The position numbers and the translations under genes are program-made. Shown one piece after another: positions 6,203 to 13,340 of a stretch of 13,500 nt of DNA. Within the stretch, counting starts at the first letter, position 1; the number at the start of each line of letters is the position of its first letter. The notes below the pieces were generated by a model. It saw only the letters and a list, made by a program, of their open reading frames with translations, made no database searches and had not been told where the DNA came from. The stretch comes from DASPLH01 sp035627675 (lineage in GTDB: Bacteria; Acidobacteriota; Terriglobia; Terriglobales; Acidobacteriaceae): NCBI GenBank assembly GCA_035627675.1, contig DASPLH010000109.1, positions 1 through 13,500 of the forward strand, written 5' to 3'.

Positions 6203-6996
6203 GCGTGCATCGCCTCGAAGTAGTTCCAGTTTTCGTTCCAACGAGTCAGCAGGAAGCGTCCGTTTCCCTTTTCGTCGCGCTCGTAGCCGAGGACGGCCAA
6301 TCCCTGGCCGAAGGCAACCATGAACTGGTCGCGAATCTTGGTCTGAATCGCGGCGGCGCGGGAGCGGCTGGAGGGGTCGGACTTCAAACGGTAGATATCT
6401 TCGGGAACATCGATGACGGCCTTCGGGATCACAGGCGGCTTATCGCCAGCCTCGAGGAACCGCAGCACGCGTTCCGACTTCAACCACCACTCGGCCGTCA
6501 GCCGGTCGGTTGGCAGTCCGCCCTGGAGCGGAGACGTGGTAATTCCGTACTGGTTGACGCTGTAACGCCGGGCGATGGCGCCAAGCCGCTCGATGTTGAG
6601 ATAGGCGTTCTTGATCTCCAGCGGATCGAAGGTCCACTCGATCAGTTCAAAACCCTGTCCGATGGCCAGTTCGCGCTGGAAGAGTTTGAGCGCGCGTCCA
6701 AGGCCGGTGTTGCGGTGCGTTTCGCGGACGGCGAGCATGTGCGAGTGGACGTACGAGTGTCCGCCGCGGTAGCCGGGAATCCCGTACACGAATCCGACCA
6801 TCTCGTTGCCGTCGAAGGCGCCGACGGTGTGTCCGCCGATCTTCTCGCCGACGACGAACAGGCGGACGGGCACGAGTTCAGTCTCGTTGAAGTTCCATAC
6901 GTCGCGTTGAAGATCCAGAGCCTGCCGGAACTCGCCCACCGAGTGGCAGGTGCGAAGCAGGATGTTGCCGAACGGTTTCTCTGCCCGATGTGACAC
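6199..6996 (-). CDS. GNAT family N-acyltransferase (COG3375-like), probable amino-acid N-succinyltransferase partner
   Basis: A 265-aa GNAT protein. The acyl-CoA pyrophosphate loop Q/RxxGxG/A is RNTGLG (95-100), preceded by the strand SHMLAV (85-90). WTFDPLEIKNAYLNIERLG (121-139), NQYG (148-151) and LPTDRLTAEWWL (161-172) are characteristic of the COG3375-type family, longer than simple GNATs. Members of this group occur beside N-succinylamino acid racemases. There they are proposed to succinylate D-amino acids from succinyl-CoA, so that the racemase and a deacylase complete conversion to the L form. I chose GTG 6996 because GAGGG lies 6 bases upstream; TTG 7014, 18 bases earlier, lacks such a site. 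The gene starts 33 bases after the mazG stop, and its stop overlaps the next start (ATGA). Family sure; acyl donor and acceptor inferred. Confidence 0.85.
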   Translation of the reverse strand: MSHRAEKPFGNILLRTCHSVGEFRQALDLQRDVWNFNETELVPVRLFVVGEKIGGHTVGAFDGNEMVGFVYGIPGYRGGHSYVHSHMLAVRETHRNTGLGRALKLFQRELAIGQGFELIEWTFDPLEIKNAYLNIERLGAIARRYSVNQYGITTSPLQGGLPTDRLTAEWWLKSERVLRFLEAGDKPPVIPKAVIDVPEDIYRLKSDPSSRSRAAAIQTKIRDQFMVAFGQGLAVLGYERDEKGNGRFLLTRWNENWNYFEAMHA

Positions 6997-7029
6997 GTCG
7001 AACCCTCGATCCAATCGTACGGCCCAGGG

Positions 7030-7908
7030 TCAAGACTTTGCGGTCTTGCTCTCCTGCCAGTACTGCTCCATCTCGTCGATATTGCTCTGCTGCAGCGTCT
7101 TGCCTTCGGCTCGCAGGCGTTCCTCCACGTGCTCGAAGCGGCGGCGGAACTTGCGATTGGTGCTGCGCAGCGCGGATTCGGGATCGACATTCAGGTAGCG
7201 GGCCAGATTGACAACCACGAATAGAAGGTCGCCCACCTCGTCCTGAAGCCGGTGCTGCAGGTCTTCAGGAACGCTCGAACCGCGCGCTCCGGCCACGCCT
7301 CTGCCGACGGGGACAGGACCCGGCGGCGGAATTTGCGCGACTTCCCTGCGCAGCTCGGCAGTCTCTTCCTCGAGTTTCTCGAATATGCCGTCGATCGACG
7401 GCCAGTCGAAACCGACGTGCGCGGCCTTGTTGCTGAGTTTCAGTCCCTCCATCAGAGCAGGCATGGCGGTCGAGATGCTCGAAAGGAGCGGTTTCGGCTT
7501 GGCGTCCGACTCGGCCGCTGCGCGCGACCTTTTCTCCTGCTCCTTGATCGCCTCCCAGTTCCGCAGGACTTCGGATGAGGTCTCGGCCTGCACCTCGCCG
7601 AATACGTGAGGATGCCGGCGGACGAGCTTATCGCTAAGGGTATCGAGCACATCATCGATCGAAAACCGCCGATCTTCAGCGGCCATCTCGGCGTAGAACA
7701 GCACCTGGAGGAGCAAATCGCCGAGCTCTCCGGCCAGCTCCGGCCAGTCCCGCTGCTCGATGGCCTCGATGACCTCATACGTTTCTTCGAGCGTGTACTG
7801 CTTAATGGTGTCGAAGGTCTGTTCGCGGTCCCAGGGACATCCTCCCGGAGCCCGCAGGCGATGCATGATCTGCACCGCGCGTTCGAAGCGCTCGCCGGTC
7901 GTAGGCAT
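7030..7908 (-). CDS. mazG: Nucleoside triphosphate pyrophosphohydrolase MazG
   Basis: MazG hydrolyses (d)NTPs to NMP and pyrophosphate, cleaning the nucleotide pool and tuning (p)ppGpp stress responses. The 292-aa protein has the classical tandem layout. The first MazG domain has GGCPWD (22-27), EETYEVIE (41-48) and ELGD (61-64). The second has EEETAELRRE (180-189) and DEVGD (223-227), each giving the ExxE...ExxD metal site. A Gly/Pro-rich insert (193-214) splits the second domain between its two acidic helices and makes the protein somewhat longer than E. coli MazG; both acidic motifs survive. ATG 7908 has no Shine-Dalgarno but has TAGAAT six bases upstream. It is the first gene of the mazG-GNAT-racemase group and divergent from glpD, 99 bases away. 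Confidence 0.95.
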   Translation of the reverse strand: MPTTGERFERAVQIMHRLRAPGGCPWDREQTFDTIKQYTLEETYEVIEAIEQRDWPELAGELGDLLLQVLFYAEMAAEDRRFSIDDVLDTLSDKLVRRHPHVFGEVQAETSSEVLRNWEAIKEQEKRSRAAAESDAKPKPLLSSISTAMPALMEGLKLSNKAAHVGFDWPSIDGIFEKLEEETAELRREVAQIPPPGPVPVGRGVAGARGSSVPEDLQHRLQDEVGDLLFVVVNLARYLNVDPESALRSTNRKFRRRFEHVEERLRAEGKTLQQSNIDEMEQYWQESKTAKS

Positions 7909-7920
7909 GGGTAGATTCTA
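7909..7920 (-). promoter_or_regulatory. Candidate leaderless -10 element of mazG
   Basis: On the minus strand TAGAAT (7915-7920, 5 of 6 to TATAAT) is followed by CTACCC and ATG. It is the best hexamer match of the five such sites. No Shine-Dalgarno and no clear -35 are visible. Confidence 0.5.
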
Positions 7921-8007
7921 CCGAAGGCGACTCCCGGGAACGGCCCGGACGGGCGGTTATGGGGCGCGAACGTACCGGATTGCAGAAACTCGGCATCTAA
8001 CCACGAC

Positions 8008-9663
8008 ATGACGGGCAGGAACACGCGTCCGCCGATGAATTCCGAGTACGACATTGTCGTGATCGGCGGCGGCATCAACGGCGTCGCGATCGCTCGCGAA
8101 TGCGCGAGGGCCGGGCGAAGTGTGCTCCTGGTGGAGAAGAACGATTTCGGTTCCGGCACGACGAGCCGAACCACGCGCATCGTCCACGGCGGGCTGCGGT
8201 ACCTGGAGCACGGAGAACTGTCGCTGGTCCGCGAGTCGCTGCGCGAGCGCGGACGCCTCATGCGCGAGCGTCCGCATCTCGTGCGGCCGCTGAAGTTTGT
8301 ATTCGCGCTCAACGAGAATAGCCGCCATTCCGCGCTGCAACTGCGCGCCGGACTCTGGCTCTACCGGCAGCTCTCGCGCACGAGGGCACGGAATGGACAC
8401 ACGGCGGACGTGCTCGCCGAACTCGAGCGGCGGCTGGACTCCGGCCAACGCTGGGCGCTCTTCCAGTACGACGACGCGCAATGCGAGTACCCCGAACGGC
8501 TGGTGGCAGAGTGGTTGGTCGAGGCGCTGCATGCGGGTGCGACTGCTCGAAACCACACAGAGGTATTGGAAGTCCGCACGTCGGACGGACGCGTTCAGGG
8601 CGTTCGTGTCCGTGATCTTCTGAGCGGCGTGGAGCAGTTCGTTCGTGCCGATTGGGTCGTCAACGCCACCGGACCCTGGGCAGACCACGTCTATGCCGCC
8701 AGCGGGTTGCAACAGGCGCGGCCGATGGTCGGAGGCGTACGCGGCTCGCATATCGTCGTGCCAACCTTCGAGGGGGCGCCATCGACCGCGCTCTACTCGG
8801 AAGCGTCGGACGGCCGTCCGGTTTTTGTTATCCCCTGGAATGGCCAGGTTCTCATAGGAACGACCGAAGTCGAGGACCGCAGGAATCCGGACCTCTGCCG
8901 TCCGGCGCCGGCAGAGATCCAGTACCTGCTCAGGGCGGTCCACCGGCTGTATCCGCGGGCGCGTCTCACCACCGCGGACATCACCTATGCCTTCGCGGGC
9001 ATTCGGGCTCTGCCATACACCGACACGCGAAACACGGCGGGCATCACACGCCGCCACGTGATTCGGAACCATGCCGAAGAAGGCGCGATGGGCTTCCTCT
9101 CCGTTATCGGCGGCAAGCTCACGACGGCCGCGGAAGTCGCCAGGCAGACAGCCCGGAAAGTGGGCGTCCGCTGCCCCGAACCTCAGAACGTATGGGTGGC
9201 GACCGGATCGGCGAGCGGCATCGAGTCCACCTTTGGGCAATGGTCCCAGATGGTAAGCCTGGCGACCGGGATCACCGAGCAGGCGGCGCGGGCGGTTGCA
9301 ATCTGGCATGGACGCTGCGCTCTTCCGATTGCGCAAATGGCGGGAACGGACGAGCGGTTCCGAAGGCCCATCTGCGAGCACACGGACCACATCGTCGCGG
9401 AAGCGGTCAGCGCAGTGCGTTACGAGCACGCGGTGACGCTCGGGGACATGCTGTTGCGCAGGGTTCCCGTCGCGCTAAGCGGCTGCTTCGGTCAGGACTG
9501 CGCGGAACTCGCAGCCGAACGCATCGGGCGCGCGCTGGGCTGGGACGCGCGACAGATCGTGCGCGAACTCGATGCGTTCTACGCCGAACGCGAGTCGTTC
9601 CTGGTCAATGTGGAAAGGCCGGATCGCTTCCGGGCACCGGAGCTAGGAGAGAGTGCGGCATAG
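8008..9663 (+). CDS. glpD: FAD-dependent glycerol-3-phosphate dehydrogenase GlpD
   Basis: GlpD oxidises sn-glycerol-3-phosphate to dihydroxyacetone phosphate at the inner membrane and passes electrons to quinone. In this 551-aa protein the FAD-binding Rossmann motif is GGGINGVAIARE (20-31). The family signature GTTSRTTRIVHGGLRYLEHG spans 50-69, with R64 and Y65 in the substrate site. R333 (AGIRALP) and K370 (IGGKLTT) match other conserved substrate-site positions. The DAO C-terminal helical domain is at about 455-530 (ICEHTDHIVAEAV... TLGDMLLRR). ATG 8008 and ATG 8035 (10 codons later, just before EYDIVVIGGG) are both possible and neither has a strong ribosome site; the later one fits homologues better at the N-terminus. 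The last 21 bases overlap the convergent GDPD gene. No glpF or glpK is present. Confidence 0.95.
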   Translation: MTGRNTRPPMNSEYDIVVIGGGINGVAIARECARAGRSVLLVEKNDFGSGTTSRTTRIVHGGLRYLEHGELSLVRESLRERGRLMRERPHLVRPLKFVFALNENSRHSALQLRAGLWLYRQLSRTRARNGHTADVLAELERRLDSGQRWALFQYDDAQCEYPERLVAEWLVEALHAGATARNHTEVLEVRTSDGRVQGVRVRDLLSGVEQFVRADWVVNATGPWADHVYAASGLQQARPMVGGVRGSHIVVPTFEGAPSTALYSEASDGRPVFVIPWNGQVLIGTTEVEDRRNPDLCRPAPAEIQYLLRAVHRLYPRARLTTADITYAFAGIRALPYTDTRNTAGITRRHVIRNHAEEGAMGFLSVIGGKLTTAAEVARQTARKVGVRCPEPQNVWVATGSASGIESTFGQWSQMVSLATGITEQAARAVAIWHGRCALPIAQMAGTDERFRRPICEHTDHIVAEAVSAVRYEHAVTLGDMLLRRVPVALSGCFGQDCAELAAERIGRALGWDARQIVRELDAFYAERESFLVNVERPDRFRAPELGESAA

Positions 9664-10296
9664 CAGCGCGGGATCGTCGGAGATCACCCCGTCAACGCCC
9701 AGCGCCGCCGCGCGCCGCATCTCCTCCCCGGAGTTCACGGTCCAGGTCAGCACCTTCTTGCCCGCCGCCCGGTATTCCGCCATGCGCTCGGCGCTCAACA
9801 GCGTGTAGTGGGGCATGACGTGCGTGACCGGCAGGCCGCGCCAGCGATCGCGCTTGAGCCAGCTGTCGAAGACGAGTCCCACCGGGGCCTCGGGCTCGAG
9901 CGCGTGCACCGTCGCAACCACCTCGGGCAGGAACGAAGCCACGACGAACCCCCGTCGCGGCGGATAGCGCAGGACGAGATCGAGTACGGCTGTTTCCATT
10001 CCGGCGACTTTGAGTTCGATATACAGGTAGGCGCGCTCGCAGTAGTCCTTGAGCACGTCTTCGAGGCAAGGGATGGCGGCACTTGCTGCGGCGGCCGAGC
10101 ACAGCCGCCCATAGGTGGCGTCGGCTACCCGCAGCCGGTAGAGCTTCGGATCGTGGCAGATGACGTTGCGTCCGTCGGCGGTGAGGCGCACGTCGAATTC
10201 GAACCCGTGGCAGCCGGCGGCGAGAGCGTGGTCGAACGCCGCCACCGTGTTCTCAGGGGCGAAGCCGCGGCATCCGCGATGACCTAACAGCAACAT
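9643..10296 (-). CDS. Glycerophosphodiester phosphodiesterase (GDPD/UgpQ family), cytoplasmic
   Basis: The enzyme hydrolyses glycerophosphodiesters from phospholipid turnover to an alcohol plus glycerol-3-phosphate. It has 217 aa, the short UgpQ-like size, without a signal peptide. The TIM-barrel motifs are present: GHRG (5-8) with catalytic H6, ENT (15-17), EFDV (33-36) giving metal ligands E33 and D35, second catalytic His in CHDP (H48), and E94/K96 in YIELKV. The C-terminal TWTVN and GVDGVISDDP complete the family pattern. The start ATG 10296 is 8 bases after the stop of the small upstream gene, so the two form an operon. Its 3' end overlaps the 3' end of glpD on the opposite strand by 21 bases. 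Its product is the GlpD substrate, so the convergent pair forms a short pathway. Confidence 0.93.
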   Translation of the reverse strand: MLLLGHRGCRGFAPENTVAAFDHALAAGCHGFEFDVRLTADGRNVICHDPKLYRLRVADATYGRLCSAAAASAAIPCLEDVLKDYCERAYLYIELKVAGMETAVLDLVLRYPPRRGFVVASFLPEVVATVHALEPEAPVGLVFDSWLKRDRWRGLPVTHVMPHYTLLSAERMAEYRAAGKKVLTWTVNSGEEMRRAAALGVDGVISDDPALLCRTLS

Positions 10297-10304
10297 CGTT
10301 GAGA

Positions 10305-10613
10305 TCAGTCCAGGTCGAAGTCGCGGATGGGCTTGCCCGTGTCGGGAGTCTCCTTCGCGCGCTTCACCGCCTCCTGGAACTTCTTCTCCAGCAGGTCTGC
10401 CTTGTTCCTCTCGGCCTCGACCGACTGACGGAACAAGGACTCCTTGCGAGTGTCATGCTCGCGCATGGCGCGCGCCGCTTCTTCCATGTCGGCGAAAGTC
10501 TTCGGCGTCGCCTTCGGGATGTGCGAGATCACGGACTTGGTCGCCGGATCGATCTTGAGCAAAGCCTCGCAACAAGGGCACGGAACTTCAAAGCTGGGCG
10601 CGGACTTAGGCAT
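10305..10613 (-). CDS. Small hypothetical protein with CxCC motif and charged C-terminal helix, 102 aa
   Basis: I do not recognise a named family. Residues 10-20 (VPCPCCEALLKID region) hold a CPCC cluster that looks like half of a zinc ribbon; no second Cys pair follows, so metal binding is uncertain or would need a dimer. Residues about 38-88 are strongly helical and charged (Glu, Lys, Arg, Ala), a likely coiled coil. The tail is DxGKPIRDFDLD. There is no signal peptide or membrane segment. The frame is open to 10724, but the protein-like part begins at ATG 10613, which has TACCAT six bases upstream and no Shine-Dalgarno. It lies 8 bases upstream of the GDPD gene in the same operon. That is the only context clue; a role in lipid turnover would be a guess. 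Confidence 0.7.
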   Translation of the reverse strand: MPKSAPSFEVPCPCCEALLKIDPATKSVISHIPKATPKTFADMEEAARAMREHDTRKESLFRQSVEAERNKADLLEKKFQEAVKRAKETPDTGKPIRDFDLD

Positions 10614-10625
10614 GGCAGCATGGTA
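10614..10625 (-). promoter_or_regulatory. Candidate leaderless -10 element of the CxCC protein gene
   Basis: On the minus strand TACCAT (10620-10625, 4 of 6 to TATAAT) is followed by GCTGCC and ATG 10613. No Shine-Dalgarno is present. Confidence 0.45.
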
Positions 10626-10886
10626 GCGCAGAACGCGTGGGGTTTGCAGGTTCGGCCCAGCCGCCACGCTCCTCGCCTGGCCTTCCCGATTCAGGAGCGC
10701 GTACCAGAGTGCCCAATACGGCATTACTTCGGTAATTCAGTGGCTTAGGCGATCTCGGCCTACCATGGAGGCGTGAGCTGACGCGCATGGCCGGGGAGTA
10801 GTTACCCGTTCTCATACATCCGGTCCCGGCCACAGGCCGGCCATTTGGTCATTCGGTACATGCGACAGCAGCACGGGAGAGGTTTC

Positions 10887-11738
10887 ATGCGCATCAAGTG
10901 GTTGAGCATATTGCTCGTCGCAGCAGTGCTGGCACCGGCGGCCAGCGCACAGACCATCCGCATCAAGGGTTCGGCCGACCTGCTGCCCGTGATGGACCGC
11001 TGGGCGATGGCCTACGCGCGCGAGCATGCCGGCGCCAAGATCGTCGCGCTGGGCGGAGGCACGACCCTCGGCTTCACCGCCCTCGGCGCAGGCACCGCCG
11101 ACCTGGTCAGCGCCGAACGCGCCGCCACCGAAGCCGACCTGCGGAAACTCAAGAGTGCTCCGATCGACGTTACGGTGGGCACGGACGCGATCCTGTTCGT
11201 CGTCAATCCAAAGAACCCGGTGAAGAGCCTCACCCTTCAGCAACTTCAAGACATCTACAGCGGCAAGATCACCAACTGGTCGGCGCTTGGCGGCGAGAGC
11301 CTCCCGATCAGCGCGATGGCGCTGGACGAGAGCAATGGACGTTCGCAACTGGTGCGAGAGCGGGTGATGCAGGGCAAGCCCTTTGGGACGATGGTGCGGC
11401 GGGCGAAATCCGAGCACGACCTGCTTGCCGGCGTATGGCAGGACCGTGGCGCAATCGCGTTCAGCGGAATGGCACTCGGCAAGGACTTCCCTCACCTGGC
11501 GATCAGCAAGGAAAAAGGTTCCGCGCCCTATGCGGCTACGGCGGACAACATCAAGGCCGGACGGTATCCGTTGACGCATCCCGTCAGGCTGTATGCGAAT
11601 GCCGATCCGAGCGCAGCCGTGCGCGACTTCGTGGCCTGGACCCTCTCACCGGCGGGCCAGAACAGCGTGGCAGCAACCGGCATCGCCCCTATCTCGGCGG
11701 CTGAACGCGACCGCGCAAAGGTGAAGATCGGACGTTAG
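10887..11738 (+). CDS. PstS-like phosphate/oxyanion ABC transporter substrate-binding protein
   Basis: A 283-aa periplasmic binding protein of the PstS (PBP-like) family. A Sec signal peptide spans 1-21 (MRIKWL start, cut after ASA). GSADLLP (28-34) is the first anion-binding loop, GGGTTLGFTALGAGTADL (56-73) the second, and SLTLQQLQDIYSGKITNW (114-131) is the strongest family signature. DESNGRSQ (147-154) occupies the place of the third loop. The loops differ from the classical PstS GSTF and SGT forms, so phosphate is likely but another oxyanion is possible. No pstC, pstA or pstB follows, so it is an orphan binding protein. I chose ATG 10887, preceded by GGGAGAGG, over ATG 10845, whose extra 14 residues would spoil the signal peptide. 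It is a single gene with its own terminator. Confidence 0.88.
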   Translation: MRIKWLSILLVAAVLAPAASAQTIRIKGSADLLPVMDRWAMAYAREHAGAKIVALGGGTTLGFTALGAGTADLVSAERAATEADLRKLKSAPIDVTVGTDAILFVVNPKNPVKSLTLQQLQDIYSGKITNWSALGGESLPISAMALDESNGRSQLVRERVMQGKPFGTMVRRAKSEHDLLAGVWQDRGAIAFSGMALGKDFPHLAISKEKGSAPYAATADNIKAGRYPLTHPVRLYANADPSAAVRDFVAWTLSPAGQNSVAATGIAPISAAERDRAKVKIGR

Positions 11739-11761
11739 TTCGTTTGTCTTTTCTGTCTCCC

Positions 11762-11796
11762 ATAGGCATGCGCCCGTCGCATGCCTATTTCATTTC
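11762..11796 (+). terminator. Rho-independent terminator of the PstS-like gene
   Basis: A perfect 11-bp stem, ATAGGCATGCG (11762-11772) with CGCATGCCTAT (11778-11788), has loop CCCGT and is followed by TTCATTTC. It begins 23 bases after the stop codon. Confidence 0.8.
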
Positions 11797-11842
11797 AGGC
11801 GCGACTCCGGTCCGTTTGGCTGCCCTTCGGCGTCCGTTCGTC

Positions 11843-11848
11843 TATCAT
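11843..11848 (+). promoter_or_regulatory. Possible -10 box of rarA
   Basis: TATCAT (5 of 6 to TATAAT) lies 11 bases before ATG 11860, so the leader would be only about 5 bases. It lacks the exact 6-base spacing of the five leaderless candidates, and no -35 is clear. Confidence 0.35.
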
Positions 11849-11859
11849 GCTCACGAAGA

Positions 11860-13239
11860 ATGAGTTTGTTCCAGAACATCCCGGACCGCAGCGGCATCGA
11901 TCGCACGCGACCGCTGGCCGACCGCATGCGCCCGCGCGACCTCGACGAGTTCATCGGACAGGAGCAGGTGCTTGGCCCCGGCAAGCCGCTGCGGGTGCAG
12001 ATCGAGCGGGACGACATCGGCTCGCTGATCTTCTGGGGACCGCCGGGTGTCGGCAAGACGACGCTGGCGAAGATCATCGCCACTCGCACCAACGCCGAGT
12101 TCATAGAGTTCTCGGCCGTGCTCGCCGGCATCAAGGAAATCAAGCAGGTCATGTCCGACGCCGAGCGTGCCCGGCAGTACGGAACGCGCACCATCGTCTT
12201 CGTCGATGAGATCCACCGCTTCAACAAGGCGCAGCAGGATGCGTTCCTCCCACACGTCGAGCGCGGAAACATACGCCTGATCGGAGCGACGACCGAGAAC
12301 CCTTCGTTCGAGGTGATCTCGGCGCTGCTCTCACGTTCGCGCGTGTACGTTCTCAACCCGCTGACGGAGGAGCAGATCAGCACGCTGCTGAGGCGCGCCC
12401 TCGAAGACGAGGAGCGCGGGCTGGGAGCGCTGAAACTCGAAGCCGACGACGACGCACTCGCCCGCGTGGCGGCCTACTCCAGCGGCGATGCGCGCAGCGC
12501 GTACAACGTGCTGGAAGTTGCGTCCACCCTGGCCGTAGAGGCAAACAAGGGAGCCTCGGGCGGCACGATCACGGCGAAGATCGTGGAAGATGCGTTGCAA
12601 AAACGCGTGTTGCGCTACGACAAGGCCGGCGAGGAGCACTACAACCTCATCTCCGCGCTGCACAAGAGCGTGCGCAACAGCGACCCCGACGCCACCCTCT
12701 ACTGGCTCGCCCGGATGCTGGAGAGTGGTGAAGATCCGCTCTATATCGCTCGAAGGATTGTGCGAATGGCCGTGGAAGACATAGGCCTGGCCGATCCCCA
12801 CGCACTGGAACTCGCCATGGCCGCGAAGGAGGCCGTGGACTTCATCGGGCTGCCGGAAGGCAACCTGGCGCTTGCGCAGGCTGCGGTTTATCTCTCGATT
12901 GCTCCGAAGTCGAACGCGCTGTACAAGGCGTACGGCAGAGTGCGGGCCGACGTCGAGGAAACGGCGGCAGATCCCGTGCCTCTGCACCTTCGCAACGCGC
13001 CTACGCGGCTCATGAAAGATATTGGGTACGGACGCGACTACCGCTACGCGCACGACTTCGACGAAAAGGTGACGGCCATGCAGTGCCTCCCCGACAACCT
13101 GCGCGACCGCGTTTACTATCGACCGACTTCCGAGGGCGTGGAGAAGCGCATCCAGGAGCGCCTCGCGGAAATCCGCCGGCTCAAGAAGCAGATGACCGGC
13201 GAGCAGAAGCCGCCGGCCGAAGAAAAGAAGCCCGAGTAG
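11860..13239 (+). CDS. rarA: Replication-associated recombination protein RarA (MgsA family AAA+ ATPase)
   Basis: RarA is a clamp-loader-like AAA+ ATPase that acts at stalled replication forks and single-strand/double-strand junctions. The 459-aa protein carries Walker A GPPGVGKTT (60-68), Walker B IVFVDEIH (112-119), sensor 1 IGATTENPSF (141-150), a candidate arginine finger at SRSR (158-161), and sensor 2 GDARSAYN (209-216). The C-terminal tetramerisation and MgsA domains contain HKSVRNSDPDA, IARRIVRMAVEDIG and LYKAYGRVRADV, all diagnostic. The last 30 or so residues are Lys/Glu-rich and probably disordered. ATG 11860 lies just before the conserved PLADRMRPRDLDEFIGQ region; its ribosome site (GAAGA) is poor and very close. 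It is a single gene, after the PstS-like terminator and convergent with the CoA-binding protein gene. Confidence 0.95.
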   Translation: MSLFQNIPDRSGIDRTRPLADRMRPRDLDEFIGQEQVLGPGKPLRVQIERDDIGSLIFWGPPGVGKTTLAKIIATRTNAEFIEFSAVLAGIKEIKQVMSDAERARQYGTRTIVFVDEIHRFNKAQQDAFLPHVERGNIRLIGATTENPSFEVISALLSRSRVYVLNPLTEEQISTLLRRALEDEERGLGALKLEADDDALARVAAYSSGDARSAYNVLEVASTLAVEANKGASGGTITAKIVEDALQKRVLRYDKAGEEHYNLISALHKSVRNSDPDATLYWLARMLESGEDPLYIARRIVRMAVEDIGLADPHALELAMAAKEAVDFIGLPEGNLALAQAAVYLSIAPKSNALYKAYGRVRADVEETAADPVPLHLRNAPTRLMKDIGYGRDYRYAHDFDEKVTAMQCLPDNLRDRVYYRPTSEGVEKRIQERLAEIRRLKKQMTGEQKPPAEEKKPE

Positions 13240-13289
13240 GCCAGACCGTCCGCGAAGAGAAAACTTGCTGCGCGCGATTGTAATCTTTC

Positions 13290-13321
13290 GGGCCCAGGCG
13301 TCCGTGCGGCGCGGACGGCCC
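13290..13321. terminator. Possible hairpin between rarA and the convergent gene
   Basis: CGTCCG (13299-13304) pairs with CGGACG (13312-13317), and GGGC (13290-13293) with GCCC (13318-13321) across an asymmetric bulge. It lies between two convergent stops but has no T-run on either side, so intrinsic termination is doubtful. Confidence 0.3.
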
Positions 13322-13340
13322 CGCAAGAAGTCTGCAACTT

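Noticed and set aside
7957..9429. 490-aa open frame on the minus strand across glpD
   Set aside because: It is antisense to an unmistakable glpD with all motifs. Its own translation is Arg/Pro-rich with no recognisable domain, as expected for shadow frames in GC-rich DNA.
10723..10736. ATTAC-TTCG-GTAAT hairpin
   Set aside because: It is only a 5-bp AT-rich stem with no T-run and no gene end nearby; too weak to call a terminator.
10845..10886. Upstream ATG 10845 as start of the PstS-like gene
   Set aside because: It adds 14 residues ahead of a textbook signal peptide, while ATG 10887 has GGGAGAGG just upstream.
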